NCBI RefSeq assembly: GCF_000759435.1
Contig: NZ_JRJG01000048.1
Span: 1-59,119 of the forward strand
DNA: 59,119 nt
From: Hoeflea sp. BAL378
GTDB taxonomy: Bacteria > Pseudomonadota > Alphaproteobacteria > Rhizobiales > Rhizobiaceae
Reading direction: 5' to 3'
The notes under the pieces are model-generated. The model had not been told where the DNA came from. It made no database searches and saw nothing but the letters and a program-made list of their open reading frames with translations. How positions within the stretch are numbered: the first letter of the stretch is position 1; each line of letters begins with the position of its first letter. Shown here piece after piece: positions 35,908-44,553 of this stretch. A program made the translations under genes and the position numbers.

Positions 35908-37248
35908 TCAGGCCATCGCTTCGGCGGGGGCGGCGGACCCGGTGCGCCAGGGCAGCACAGCACCCAGCGCCTCGGCGGCGGCGATGCCCGAGCTCAGCCC
36001 GTCCTCGTGGAAGCCGTAGCCGGTCCAGGCGCCGGCGAAATAGGTGTTGTTGTCGCCCTGGATGGCCTTCAGCCTGGCCTGGACCAGCATTGCGTCGGTG
36101 CCGAACTGCGGATGGTCGTAGCTGTACTCGCCGAACACCATGTCCGGGCGCGGCTCGCGGTCCGGGTTGAGGGTGACGAACAGCGGCATGGAGGCATCGA
36201 TGCCCTGCAGCCGGTTCATCCAGTAGGAGACGGCGACATTGGCGTCGCTCGACCGGTCGGACGAGCGCAGGTAGTTCCAGGACGCCCAGATCTTCTTGCG
36301 CACCGGCATCAGCCGGTCGTCGCGGTGCAGGATCACCCGATTGGCGCTGTAGGGAATGGCGGTGAGGATGTGGCGCTCCTCGTCGGTCGGACGGTCAAGC
36401 ATCCGGAGCGCCTGGTCCGTGTGGCAGGCGAGGATGACGCGGTCATAGGTTTCGGACCGGCCGGTGGTGTCGAGGATATCGACGCCCTGGGCCGACCGGC
36501 GCACCGACACTGCACCGGTGTCGAGCCGGACGCGGCCCTCGAGCGGCGCGAGCAGTCTGTCGAGATAGTTGCGGCTGCCGCCGGTGACGGTGCGCCAGAC
36601 CGGGCGTTCGGAGTAGATCAGGCGGTGGTTCTCGAAGAAATTGATGAAATGCGTGGCCGGGAACTCCAGCATCCGCTTGGCCGGGGTCGACCAGATCGCC
36701 GCCGCCATCGGCACCAGGTAATTGTTGGTGAAGCCGGGCGAGAAGCCGCGCCAGTTGAGATAGTCGCCGATCGAGCGGGCGGCGAGGTGGCCGTCGGCGC
36801 GGTCCCTCAGGCAGATCCGGTTGAAGCGCAGGATTTCGCGCAGCATCAGCAGGAAGGAGGGACGCAGCAGGTTGCGCTTCTGCGCGAACAGGGTCGAGAG
36901 ATTGTCGCCGCCCCATTCGAGCTTTCCGTAATCGAGAGATAGCGCGAAGCTCATGTCGCTGTCATGGGTCTTGACGCCCAGATGGGCGAACAGCGCGGTG
37001 AGATTGGGGTAATTGAGCTCGTTGTAGACGATGAAGCCGGTGTCGACCGAGACCGGCACGCCCTGGTAGTCGATGTCGACGGTGGCGGTGTGGCCGCCGG
37101 GACGTTTGTCCGCCTCGTAGACGGTAACGTCGTGCCGGGGATTGAGTGCCCAGGCCGCCACGGCTCCCGAGATGCCCGAGCCGATGACGGCGATCTTCAG
37201 GCGCGCGGGGCCGGTCTTGACGGTGGGGGGCGACAGGTGAACGTTCAT
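35908..37248 (-). CDS. FAD-dependent amine-oxidase-like oxidoreductase
   Basis: A 446-residue flavoprotein. The dinucleotide fold KIAVIGSGISGAVAAWAL (~18-35) and YEADKRPGGHTATV are at the N-terminus, VDTGFIVYNELNYPNLTALF follows, and the second FAD segment FAGAWTGYGFHEDGLSSGIAAAE is near the end. The sequence is of the amine oxidase/desaturase-like class that accompanies cfa and DUF1365; a fatty-acyl desaturation role is inferred. The ATG overlaps the phrB stop by four bases (ATGA at 37245-37248), so translation is coupled. Confidence 0.92.
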   Translation of the reverse strand: MNVHLSPPTVKTGPARLKIAVIGSGISGAVAAWALNPRHDVTVYEADKRPGGHTATVDIDYQGVPVSVDTGFIVYNELNYPNLTALFAHLGVKTHDSDMSFALSLDYGKLEWGGDNLSTLFAQKRNLLRPSFLLMLREILRFNRICLRDRADGHLAARSIGDYLNWRGFSPGFTNNYLVPMAAAIWSTPAKRMLEFPATHFINFFENHRLIYSERPVWRTVTGGSRNYLDRLLAPLEGRVRLDTGAVSVRRSAQGVDILDTTGRSETYDRVILACHTDQALRMLDRPTDEERHILTAIPYSANRVILHRDDRLMPVRKKIWASWNYLRSSDRSSDANVAVSYWMNRLQGIDASMPLFVTLNPDREPRPDMVFGEYSYDHPQFGTDAMLVQARLKAIQGDNNTYFAGAWTGYGFHEDGLSSGIAAAEALGAVLPWRTGSAAPAEAMA

Positions 37249-38723
37249 GCGGCATCCTTGAGGGTCTGATAGGCGGCAAGGGCGCGCTGGCGCGCCGCCT
37301 GATGGTCGACGATCGGGTGGGGATAGGTCTCGCCCAGGCGGACGCCGGCGGCCCGGAGCACGATTTCGGGCGCCTCCCAGGGCTTGTGCAGGAATTTCTG
37401 TGGCAGGTCGGCCAGTTCCGGCACGTGTCTGCGCACATAGGCGCCGTCGGTGTCGAACTTCTCGCCCTGCAGCACCGGATTGAAGATTCTGAAATAGGGT
37501 GCTGCGTCCGCCCCCGATCCCGCGACCCACTGCCAGCTCACCGCGTTGGAGGCGGGGTCGGCGTCGACCAGCGTGTCCCAGAACCAGGCTTCGCCCTCGC
37601 GCCAGTCGATCATCAGGTGCTTGGTGAGGAACGACGCCACGATCATGCGCACGCGGTTATGCATCCAGCCGGTGCGCCAGAGTTCGCGCATGCCGGCGTC
37701 GACGATCGGGTATCCGGTCAGGCCCTTGCGCCAGGCGGTGAGCGCCTTTTCATCGTCGATCCAGGGGAAGGCGTCGAATTTCGGATTGTGGTTGGACTGG
37801 ACCAGGCCCGGATCGTTGACCAGCAGGTGCCAGGCGAATTCGCGCCAGCCGACTTCCTTGCGGAATTTCGACCGGTCGTCGGGGGAGGCATCTGTGTCGG
37901 CGGTCCTGAGCGCGTCGATGATCTGCGACGGCGTGATCTCGCCGCTCGCCAGATGCGGCGACAGGCCCGAGGTCGCCTCCACGCCGGGAATGTCGCGGCG
38001 CTCGGCATAGCCCCGCATCCGGCTCTCGAGAAAATCCGTGAGCCGGGCCCGGGCGCCGTCCTCGCCCGGGGTCCAGGCGTCGCGCAGCCCGCCGGCCCAG
38101 TCGGGATGCGCCGGCAGCAGCTTCCATTCCGCCAGGGGTTCGGCGTCGAATCCGTGCGGGACCGGGAGCGGCGCAAGCGCCTGTGGCGCGGGCAGCGGCG
38201 GACGATCCTCGATGCCGGGCTCCATCGCCCGCCAGAACGGGCTGTAGACCCTGTAGGACGCGCCGCCGCCGGTTTTCAAACGCAGAGGCTCGTGCAGCAA
38301 CTGGCCGGCAAAACTCTCCGCCTCGAACCCGTCCGCCTGGAGCTCAGCCTTGAGCGCCGCATCGGCGGTCTGGTGGGCGGGGTCATAGCGCCGGTTCCAG
38401 TAGACCGCCCGCGCGCCGGTCGCCTTGACGAGGCCGGGAATGAGGCGGGCCGGATCGCCGCTCAGCAGCAGCAGCGGCGCGCCCAGGGCTTCGAGCTTCC
38501 GGGCAAGCTCCGCCAGCGAATGATGCAGCCACCAGGCGCGCGCCGCGCCCAGCGGCCGGGCAGGGGACGGGATCTCGCGAATATAGACCGGCAGGACGGC
38601 GCCGTGGCGGCTGGCCGCCATCAACGCGGCATTGTCGCTGACTCGCAAATCATTGCGAAACCAGACAATTGCCGTGTCATCTGAAAATGAGGTGTCGCGT
38701 CCCATCCCGAGCATTGTTTCCAT
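37245..38723 (-). CDS. phrB: Deoxyribodipyrimidine photolyase
   Basis: A 492-residue FAD protein that uses blue light to split cyclobutane pyrimidine dimers. IVWFRNDLRVSDNAAL (~20-35) opens the antenna domain. The FAD domain has KFRKEVGWREFAWHLL, GYPIVDAGMRELWRTGWMHNRVRMIVASFL (read in parts) and the Trp-rich AVSWQWVAGSGADAAPYFRIFNP, all of class I CPD photolyases. It is the first gene of the five-gene operon and lies 33-60 bp behind a TGATCC-N17-GTATG promoter. Start 38723 is likely; ATGs at 38714 and 38705 are possible. Confidence 0.95.
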   Translation of the reverse strand: METMLGMGRDTSFSDDTAIVWFRNDLRVSDNAALMAASRHGAVLPVYIREIPSPARPLGAARAWWLHHSLAELARKLEALGAPLLLLSGDPARLIPGLVKATGARAVYWNRRYDPAHQTADAALKAELQADGFEAESFAGQLLHEPLRLKTGGGASYRVYSPFWRAMEPGIEDRPPLPAPQALAPLPVPHGFDAEPLAEWKLLPAHPDWAGGLRDAWTPGEDGARARLTDFLESRMRGYAERRDIPGVEATSGLSPHLASGEITPSQIIDALRTADTDASPDDRSKFRKEVGWREFAWHLLVNDPGLVQSNHNPKFDAFPWIDDEKALTAWRKGLTGYPIVDAGMRELWRTGWMHNRVRMIVASFLTKHLMIDWREGEAWFWDTLVDADPASNAVSWQWVAGSGADAAPYFRIFNPVLQGEKFDTDGAYVRRHVPELADLPQKFLHKPWEAPEIVLRAAGVRLGETYPHPIVDHQAARQRALAAYQTLKDAA

Positions 38724-38755
38724 TTGGGCGAAAGTCGCCAGGTCTTTGATTGTCT

Positions 38756-38783
38756 CATACGGAGGTACGCAAAAAGCGGATCA
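38756..38783 (-). promoter_or_regulatory. ECF-type promoter of the photolyase operon
   Basis: On the minus strand: TGATCC (38783-38778), 17 bases, GTATG (38760-38756), identical in elements and spacing to the promoter before the chrR-like gene (30608-30635). The phrB ATG is 33 bp downstream. Confidence 0.68.
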
Positions 38784-39027
38784 GAAGTTTCACGAAAAAA
38801 CGCTGAATTTCCACGGCGTTGCGGAGAGGGCGGAGACGGGTCCCGCGCCGGCGGTCCGAATTGCCGCGAAAGCCGCACAATGATGCTCCCAGGTGTCCCT
38901 TGACGAAGCTCCGGTTTCCCCTCGGACGGAGCCCTCAAGAGAAGCAATCCGTTAACATATTCGACCTATCAAATGTCACAGCCCCCGCAATTTGCCCCCG
39001 ATTGTGTAATGAAAAAGGACTGCGTCG

Positions 39028-39993
39028 ATGTCGGATACGCTGCTGGATCACGATGGTGACGGTTCCGGTGAGTTTTTCCGGCATATCGTGATGGAATCGG
39101 CGGATGCCGTGGTTGCCATCGACCTCATGCAGAGGATCGTGCTGTTCAACCCTGCGGCGGAGTCGGTGTTCGGCTATCGCCGCGAGGACATTCTGGGCAA
39201 GCCGCTGGAAACGCTGCTGCCGCACCGCTTCAGGAAAGGCCATGCGGGAAAGGTGGAGGAATTCCACGCCCAGCAGAGCCCGGCCAGGTACATGGGCGAC
39301 CGCAAGTCCCACCTTGTCGGCCTCTGCGCCGACGGCACCGAGGTGATGCTCGGCTCGACGATTCTGACGGTCGCGACCCCTCAAGGCCCCGTCATGGTCG
39401 CCATGCTCCGGGACATCAGCGAGCGGATCCGGTTGCAGACCGAACTGGCCCGGCTGGCGAGCGCGGATCCGCTGACGGGGCAGCTCAATCGGCGGGCGTT
39501 TCTGGAATCGCTGGATCGGGAATGGCAAAGGGCCTTCCGCTACAAGAGCGGACTGTCGCTGGTGATGTTCGATCTGGATCATTTCAAGTCCGTCAACGAC
39601 ACCTTCGGACATGACGCCGGCGACCGGGTCATCTGCGAATTTTCCGACCTCGCGCGCGGAGCATTGCGCGACATCGACATTTTCGGCCGCTGGGGCGGCG
39701 AAGAATTCATCGCGGCATTGCCGCATGCGGATCTTCGCGCCGCAAGGGTGGCGGCGGAACGGATCAGGGAGGCGGTCGCGCGGCGGCGCTTCAATGCCGA
39801 GGGCGACGGTCCGTTGCGCGTGACCGTGAGCATCGGCGTGGCTGACATCCGCGAGGGCAGAAGTCCGCTCCAACAGATGATCAAGGATGCCGACCATGCG
39901 CTGTATGAAGCCAAGAACAACGGCCGCAACCAGGTCGTGATCTGGAACGGGGCGGGGAGCATCCGCGCGCTGGCGAGCGGCGGCGAGGGCTGA
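39028..39993 (+). CDS. PAS-GGDEF diguanylate cyclase
   Basis: A 321-residue cytoplasmic enzyme that makes c-di-GMP. A PAS domain (~17-125; ADAVVAIDLMQRIVLFNPAAESVFGY) is joined by a short coiled linker to GGDEF (~145-310). The active loop is GGEEF at 223-227. The product-inhibition I-site RDID at 214-217 stands the correct five residues before it, so feedback control is retained. The PAS signal is unknown. It is transcribed alone and starts ~300 bp from phrB, divergent from it. The PilZ protein at 19.5 kb is a possible downstream receptor. Confidence 0.92.
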   Translation: MSDTLLDHDGDGSGEFFRHIVMESADAVVAIDLMQRIVLFNPAAESVFGYRREDILGKPLETLLPHRFRKGHAGKVEEFHAQQSPARYMGDRKSHLVGLCADGTEVMLGSTILTVATPQGPVMVAMLRDISERIRLQTELARLASADPLTGQLNRRAFLESLDREWQRAFRYKSGLSLVMFDLDHFKSVNDTFGHDAGDRVICEFSDLARGALRDIDIFGRWGGEEFIAALPHADLRAARVAAERIREAVARRRFNAEGDGPLRVTVSIGVADIREGRSPLQQMIKDADHALYEAKNNGRNQVVIWNGAGSIRALASGGEG

Positions 39994-40118
39994 GGCGCAC
40001 CCACGATTCATGACGCGCGCCTTCGAGGCTCGCGCATCTTCGGGTCATGCCTGGGGGTGGGGAGTCCGCCTTTGCTGCCGCGAGCAGACTGCTGAATAAA
40101 GCAAGGCGGAAATGGTTT

Positions 40119-40193
40119 TGGCTCCCCGGGCCGGATTCGAACCAGCGACCGATCGATTAACAGTCGATTGCTCTACCACTGAGCTACCGGGGA
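40119..40193 (-). tRNA. tRNA-Asn (anticodon GUU)
   Basis: On the minus strand the acceptor TCCCCGG pairs with CCGGGGA, followed by G and an encoded CCA. The anticodon arm CGACTGTTAATCG gives GTT at 40161-40159. D-arm AGCTCAGTGGTAGAGC and T-arm GGTTCGAATCC are standard. Length is 75 nt. Confidence 0.96.
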
Positions 40194-40352
40194 TCACTGC
40201 CTTAAGCAGCGTGTGGGGCCTATAACAAATGCCTCTCCAACTTGCCAAGCGGTTTTTGAAGAAAATGTGTCGATCTTGCACCGGCGGGCGGCAAAGCCCA
40301 TGTCTTGGGTCCGGCCGAGGCCGGTTTTGCCCGAAGGAACGGTCCGCACGCC

Positions 40353-40682
40353 ATGCCGAAAAAGCCGATTTTCCACTTTGATGCCGCCCGCGCCGAGATT
40401 CGCGTCGGCTCGCACCAGTTCCAGCTCCCCAGGCACGCGCGCGGGCGGATCGCGCTCGGGGCGGGGCTGATCGTGGGCGGCACGCTCGGGTTCCTGCCTG
40501 TGCTCGGCTTCTGGATGGTTCCGCTCGGGCTTTTGGTGCTGTCGCAGGATCTGCCGATGGTCCGGCGGTGGCGGCGGAATTTCGTGGTGCGGATGGAGCG
40601 CCGCAACGCGGAGAGGCAGGCGCGCCGGGCCGCCCGCAGTGACGGGAAGAAGGATGGAGCTGCGTCTGATCTGGATGAGTGA
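40353..40682 (+). CDS. Small inner-membrane protein
   Basis: A 109-residue protein. A soluble N-terminus (FHFDAARAEIRVGSHQFQLP) leads to a hydrophobic stretch ~32-65 (IALGAGLIVGGTLGFLPVLGFWMVPLG, read as two short helices), then a very basic tail rich in Arg (VRRWRRNF, RMERRNAERQARRAAR). The GFLPVLGFWMVPLGLLVLS pattern resembles PGPGW-type small membrane proteins. The function is unknown. It lies between tRNA-Asn and tRNA-Cys, both on the other strand. The start is the first Met of the compositionally normal region. Confidence 0.72.
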   Translation: MPKKPIFHFDAARAEIRVGSHQFQLPRHARGRIALGAGLIVGGTLGFLPVLGFWMVPLGLLVLSQDLPMVRRWRRNFVVRMERRNAERQARRAARSDGKKDGAASDLDE

Positions 40683-40687
40683 GAGTT

Positions 40688-40761
40688 TGGAGGCCTCGCC
40701 CGGAATCGAACCGGGGTGCAAGGATTTGCAGTCCTCTGCGTAACCACTCCGCCACGAGGCC
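40688..40761 (-). tRNA. tRNA-Cys (anticodon GCA)
   Basis: On the minus strand the acceptor GGCCTCG pairs with CGAGGCC, followed by T and an encoded CCA. The anticodon arm AGGACTGCAAATCCT gives GCA at 40729-40727. T-arm CCGGTTCGAATCCGG is standard. Length is 74 nt. Confidence 0.96.
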
Positions 40762-40986
40762 TCGCGCCGGTCATCGACCGACGGCTGGCAAATAGACGGA
40801 GAATCGCAGCGGCGCAAGGGGCATGTGCGCCCCCGCGGCCGCTTTCCTGCGCCCCGGGCCCGCCGGGGGGCGAAAACCGGCAGGGACGAAAACAGTGAAT
40901 TCGAACCGCGCCGTCCGCGGTTCAGCTTGAAAGTCCGGATGCGTCGCTCTATTGAAGCGCAGGACGAGATGCATCGGAGAGACCTT

Positions 40987-41655
40987 ATGGGCACCGACTA
41001 TCAAGCTGCGCGCCAGAAAATGGTGGACAACCAGATCCGTACCACGGATGTCACATCGCATTCCGTGTTGAAGGCGTTCCTGACGGTGGCGCGCGAGGAT
41101 TTCGTGCCGACGCCGCTCAAGCCGCTGGCCTATATCGACACCGACCTTAAGATTTCCGACAGCGGCGGCATCGGCCGCTATCTCATGGAACCGTCTCCGC
41201 TGGCCAAGATGCTGCAGCTCGCCCGGATCACGCGCGACCAGGTCGTGCTCGAGATCGGCTGCGGCGCAGGCTACACGGCGGCGATCCTGTCGCTGCTGGC
41301 GGGCTCGGTGGTGGCGCTGGAAAGCGATCCGGCGCTGGCCGACTCGGCGAGCACGCTGCTCAGCGAGACCGGCTACGACAATGTGGCGGTTGTGACGGGC
41401 GACCTGGAAAAGGGCTACGCGGCCGAGGGTCCCTACGACGTGATCTTCTTCAACGGCGCGGTGCAGACCGTCCCGCCCGCGCTGTTCGACCAGTTGCGCG
41501 ACGGCGGCAGGCTGGTGGTCCCGGTCGGTTCGGGCCTGTCGGCGCAGGCCTTTCTCTACGTCAAGGACGGCGGCGAAGTCTCGGGCCGGGCCGCGTTCAA
41601 TGTGTCGGTCAAGCCGCTTCCGGGGTTCCGGACGGTGGAAGAATTCGTGTTCTAA
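40987..41655 (+). CDS. pcm: Protein-L-isoaspartate O-methyltransferase family protein
   Basis: A 222-residue SAM-dependent methyltransferase. RQKMVDNQIRTTDV (~9-22) and AREDFVP are family markers. The SAM loop is VVLEIGCGAGYTAAIL (~87-101), and the GRYLMEPSPLAKML region (~63-76) corresponds to the isoaspartate-binding part, though less canonical than in E. coli Pcm, so substrate identity is less sure. The ATG has GGAGAG upstream. In rhizobia this gene commonly precedes tolC and valS, as here. Confidence 0.88.
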   Translation: MGTDYQAARQKMVDNQIRTTDVTSHSVLKAFLTVAREDFVPTPLKPLAYIDTDLKISDSGGIGRYLMEPSPLAKMLQLARITRDQVVLEIGCGAGYTAAILSLLAGSVVALESDPALADSASTLLSETGYDNVAVVTGDLEKGYAAEGPYDVIFFNGAVQTVPPALFDQLRDGGRLVVPVGSGLSAQAFLYVKDGGEVSGRAAFNVSVKPLPGFRTVEEFVF

Positions 41656-41751
41656 CACCGGCCTGGCCCGCAGGGTCGGGGATGCTGCCAATCGCCGCGC
41701 TGTTGCGCGATGGCAACGTGACCGGGATTAGTGATGGCTGCGTCGTCTTGT

Positions 41752-41781
41752 TTGATTGCTTCGGACGGCGCGAGATATCAT
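41752..41781 (+). promoter_or_regulatory. Candidate sigma-70 promoter of tolC
   Basis: TTGATT (41752-41757), 18 bases, TATCAT (41776-41781) fit the housekeeping consensus at 4/6 and 5/6. The tolC start is ~73 bp downstream. Confidence 0.4.
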
Positions 41782-41854
41782 ATGTGGTTAACACCATGAT
41801 CGTGTTCTGCGCTAAGTCGGCATCCCGTTCCCGCGCACGCTGGAGTATGTACTC

Positions 41855-43189
41855 GTGTATTTTTTCAAAAAATCGCTTGCCTGTTTCGCCATAATCTCGG
41901 CGGTAGCCTTGCTTCCCCAGCCGGTGATGGCGGAAACCCTTTACCAGGCGATGGCGAAGGCATACGAAAACAACCCGGATCTCAACGCCGCGCGCGCCGG
42001 CCTGCGGGCAACCGACGAAGGTGTTGCCCTGGCCAAATCGGGCTACCGTCCCACTGTCGGGGCGGAAGCGATCACCACCTCGACCAACACCAGCGGCTTC
42101 GTGACCAACTCGGCCAGCATCGGCGTGTCGATCAACCAGACGCTGTTTGACGGATTCCAGACGCGCAACAATGTCCGCGCGGCCGAATCGCAGGTCTTTG
42201 CCGGCCGCGAGAACCTGCGCGGCACCGAAATCGACATCCTCCTCGCCACCGTGCAGGCCTATGCCAATGTCAACCGCGACAACCAGATCGTGGTCTACCG
42301 CAAGCAGAACATCGCCTTCCTGCAGGAACAGTTGTCCGCGGCGCAGGCCCGGTTCGACGTGGGCGAAAGCACGAGGACCGACGTGAGCCTGGCCGAGGCC
42401 CAGCTCGCCGGCGCCCGCGCCAGCCTGACGGCGGCCGTGGCCCAGGCCAAGTCCAGCGTGGCCGTCTATGCCCAGATCGTCGGCACGCTCCCCAGCAAGC
42501 TGCAGTCGGTTCCGCTGCCGCGCAAGCTGCTTCCCCCCTCGCTCGAGGCGGCGGTGGCGCAGGGCACCACCGAGCATCCCGCGGTGCTGGCGGCGCTCTA
42601 CGGCGTCGACGCGGCCGGCTACGACGTCAAGTCCAAGGAAGGCGCCTTCCTGCCGGGCGTCCGGGTCAGCGGCACGGTCGCCCAGGCCGACGGCGGCGTC
42701 GACACGGCCCAGATCCAGGCGCGGGTGACGATCCCGATCTATCAGGGCGGCGCAGCCTCCGCCACGGTCCGGCAGGCCAAGGAGCGGCTGGGCCAGCAGC
42801 GCATCCTGGTCGATTCCGCCCGCCGCGCGATCGAGCAATCCGTGGTCTCCTCCTGGACCCAGATGGAGGCGTCGCTGGCGCTGATCGAGGCAAACCGGGC
42901 GCAGATCTCCGCCGCCAACCTCGCGCTGAACGGCGTGGTCGAGGAACGCCGCGTCGGCCAGCGCACCACGCTCGACGTGCTCAACGCGCAGCAGACCGTG
43001 CTGACCGCCAAAGAATCGCTGTCGCAGGCGGAACGCAATGCCATCGTCGCGACCTTCTCGGTTCTCGCCTCGACCGGCAAGCTGACCATCGACCGGCTCG
43101 GCCTGCAGGTCGCCAATTACCGTCCGGAAGTGCATTACGAGGCCACCAAGGACCGCTGGTACGGCCTTCGCACCGTCGACGGTCGCTGA
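41855..43189 (+). CDS. tolC: TolC family outer membrane channel protein
   Basis: A 444-residue outer membrane factor that forms the trimeric exit duct for type I secretion and efflux pumps. A signal peptide ends at VMA (~26). The mature protein has the repeated alpha-barrel/beta-barrel pattern: ETLYQAMAKAYENNPDLNAARAGL (in parts) at the front, LFDGFQTRNNVRAAESQV, and the second repeat with IPIYQGGAASATVRQAKERLG and VVEERRVGQRTTLDVLNAQQ. The start codon is GTG at 41855 with GGAG 9 nt upstream. The tail is short. The inner-membrane partners are elsewhere. Confidence 0.95.
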   Translation: MYFFKKSLACFAIISAVALLPQPVMAETLYQAMAKAYENNPDLNAARAGLRATDEGVALAKSGYRPTVGAEAITTSTNTSGFVTNSASIGVSINQTLFDGFQTRNNVRAAESQVFAGRENLRGTEIDILLATVQAYANVNRDNQIVVYRKQNIAFLQEQLSAAQARFDVGESTRTDVSLAEAQLAGARASLTAAVAQAKSSVAVYAQIVGTLPSKLQSVPLPRKLLPPSLEAAVAQGTTEHPAVLAALYGVDAAGYDVKSKEGAFLPGVRVSGTVAQADGGVDTAQIQARVTIPIYQGGAASATVRQAKERLGQQRILVDSARRAIEQSVVSSWTQMEASLALIEANRAQISAANLALNGVVEERRVGQRTTLDVLNAQQTVLTAKESLSQAERNAIVATFSVLASTGKLTIDRLGLQVANYRPEVHYEATKDRWYGLRTVDGR

Positions 43190-43382
43190 CCGGCGAACAG
43201 GCCGGGACCGGCATTCGCCTGCCGCCGCAACCGGATAGGCCGCACGCGGCCTGCGGGAATACCTGTGCATGAAAGCAGAAGCTTCCACCGGCGCGATTCT
43301 CAAGTCGCGGCCGATGCCGTAGACTGCGAAGGTGATTCGCCGGTCGGCATGAGCCCGGCGACGAGAGTAATGGAGCGTAATC

Positions 43383-44171
43383 ATGGGACAGGCCGGCGCG
43401 CAGCGCGAACCGTCGATGGAAGAGATTCTGGCTTCCATCCGCAGGATCATCGAAAACAACGAACCTGCGGCGGACGGCAGTCATCCGGCAGCCGGCGCGC
43501 ATGCTTTTGACGGCAGCGACGCCTATGCCGACGAACTGGATGCCGATGAGGCCGACGACCAGCATGCCCGGGACGACGAACCGGCTGTCCGTCCGGTCTC
43601 GCTGGCCGAGGTCGCGGCACTGGCGCGCTCCGTTCCTAAGCATCTGGACCTGAAAACGGAGCTGCCGCGCTTTGCGGCCCAGAATTTCTCCCCCCGGACC
43701 ACTGAGGGCGAGACCGCCGAAGCCCAGGCTTCGGGCGACCAGGAGTCCGAACCCCGGACGGCGCCGGTCACCATGCAGGTCGTCGCGGAAATCGATGACG
43801 CGGCCGCCGAAGAGCTGCGCGACGCGCTGGTGTCGGACGAGCCGGTGAAGGCTCCGGACCGGACCGAAGCGGCCGCATCCGATTCCGGCCAGACGGATCC
43901 TGTCGCCCAGGAGCCGGCGCAGCCGCAGTCCGAGGACCGTCGCGGCAGCACGGGGCAACTGGTTTCGCTGCAGACCGGGGAAAAGGTCGCTGCCGCCTTT
44001 GGTGAACTGGACGCGGCCATCGCCGCCGGACAGCACCGCTCGTTCGACGAGATTGCCGAGGAAATGCTCCGGCCGATGCTGACGCAATGGCTCGACGACA
44101 ATCTGCCGACGCTGGTCGAGCGGCTTGTGCGGGAAGAAATCGAACGCGTGTCGCGCGGAAACCGCCGCTAG
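43383..44171 (+). CDS. popZ: PopZ/DUF2497 polar organizing protein
   Basis: A 262-residue protein with the three-part PopZ layout: an N-terminal helix SMEEILASIRRIIE (~11-24) for client binding, a long acidic Pro/Ala/Glu-rich disordered middle, and a C-terminal helical module PMLTQWLDDNLPTLVERLVREEIERVSR (read in parts, ~232-260) for self-assembly. In Caulobacter and Agrobacterium PopZ forms a condensate at the cell pole that anchors the origin through ParB. The ATG has GGAG upstream. The pcm-tolC-popZ-valS order is a rhizobial standard. Confidence 0.9.
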   Translation: MGQAGAQREPSMEEILASIRRIIENNEPAADGSHPAAGAHAFDGSDAYADELDADEADDQHARDDEPAVRPVSLAEVAALARSVPKHLDLKTELPRFAAQNFSPRTTEGETAEAQASGDQESEPRTAPVTMQVVAEIDDAAAEELRDALVSDEPVKAPDRTEAAASDSGQTDPVAQEPAQPQSEDRRGSTGQLVSLQTGEKVAAAFGELDAAIAAGQHRSFDEIAEEMLRPMLTQWLDDNLPTLVERLVREEIERVSRGNRR

Positions 44172-44553
44172 CACGATTGCCCAAAGGATCCGGGACGCCC
44201 GGGGCCAGGATGACTGGCCTCACCGCGTTCGGCTGTCCGCACAGGGATGGTCGAGTGTGCGCACGCCAACATTATGCCCCGGGCGGCGTTTCGCCGCAAA
44301 GGTCCAGGCCCGCCACCGCGCACCCATCGGTTTACAGTGGATGCGCTGGGCAAGGGCGGCCAGTAGCGCGCAACCGCCCGGGCGCGCAGGAGCTTCGCCA
44401 TAGAGAGCGCGCCAATTCGGTCATAATGTCATCCGACAGTCCGGGCTCCGCGCCCCGCGCCTTTGTCGCGGCGGCAGCGGCCGTTGCGGCTTGACCTCGG
44501 CTTGCAATCGGCTCTACAGCGGGTGCAATCCCGGACCACGGAGACCTGTGACG
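44172..44553. other. 382-bp gap between popZ and valS
   Basis: No gene is seen; the frames here lack ribosome sites and codon bias. The last 63 bases hold a possible housekeeping promoter (44491-44519). The rest is GC-rich, with no repeat or hairpin that stands out. Confidence 0.55.
44491..44519 (+). promoter_or_regulatory. Possible sigma-70 promoter of valS
   Basis: TTGACC (44491-44496), 17 bases, CTACAG (44514-44519). The -35 is a good match and the -10 poor (compare rhizobial CTATAT). The valS ATG is 34 bp downstream. Confidence 0.35.
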
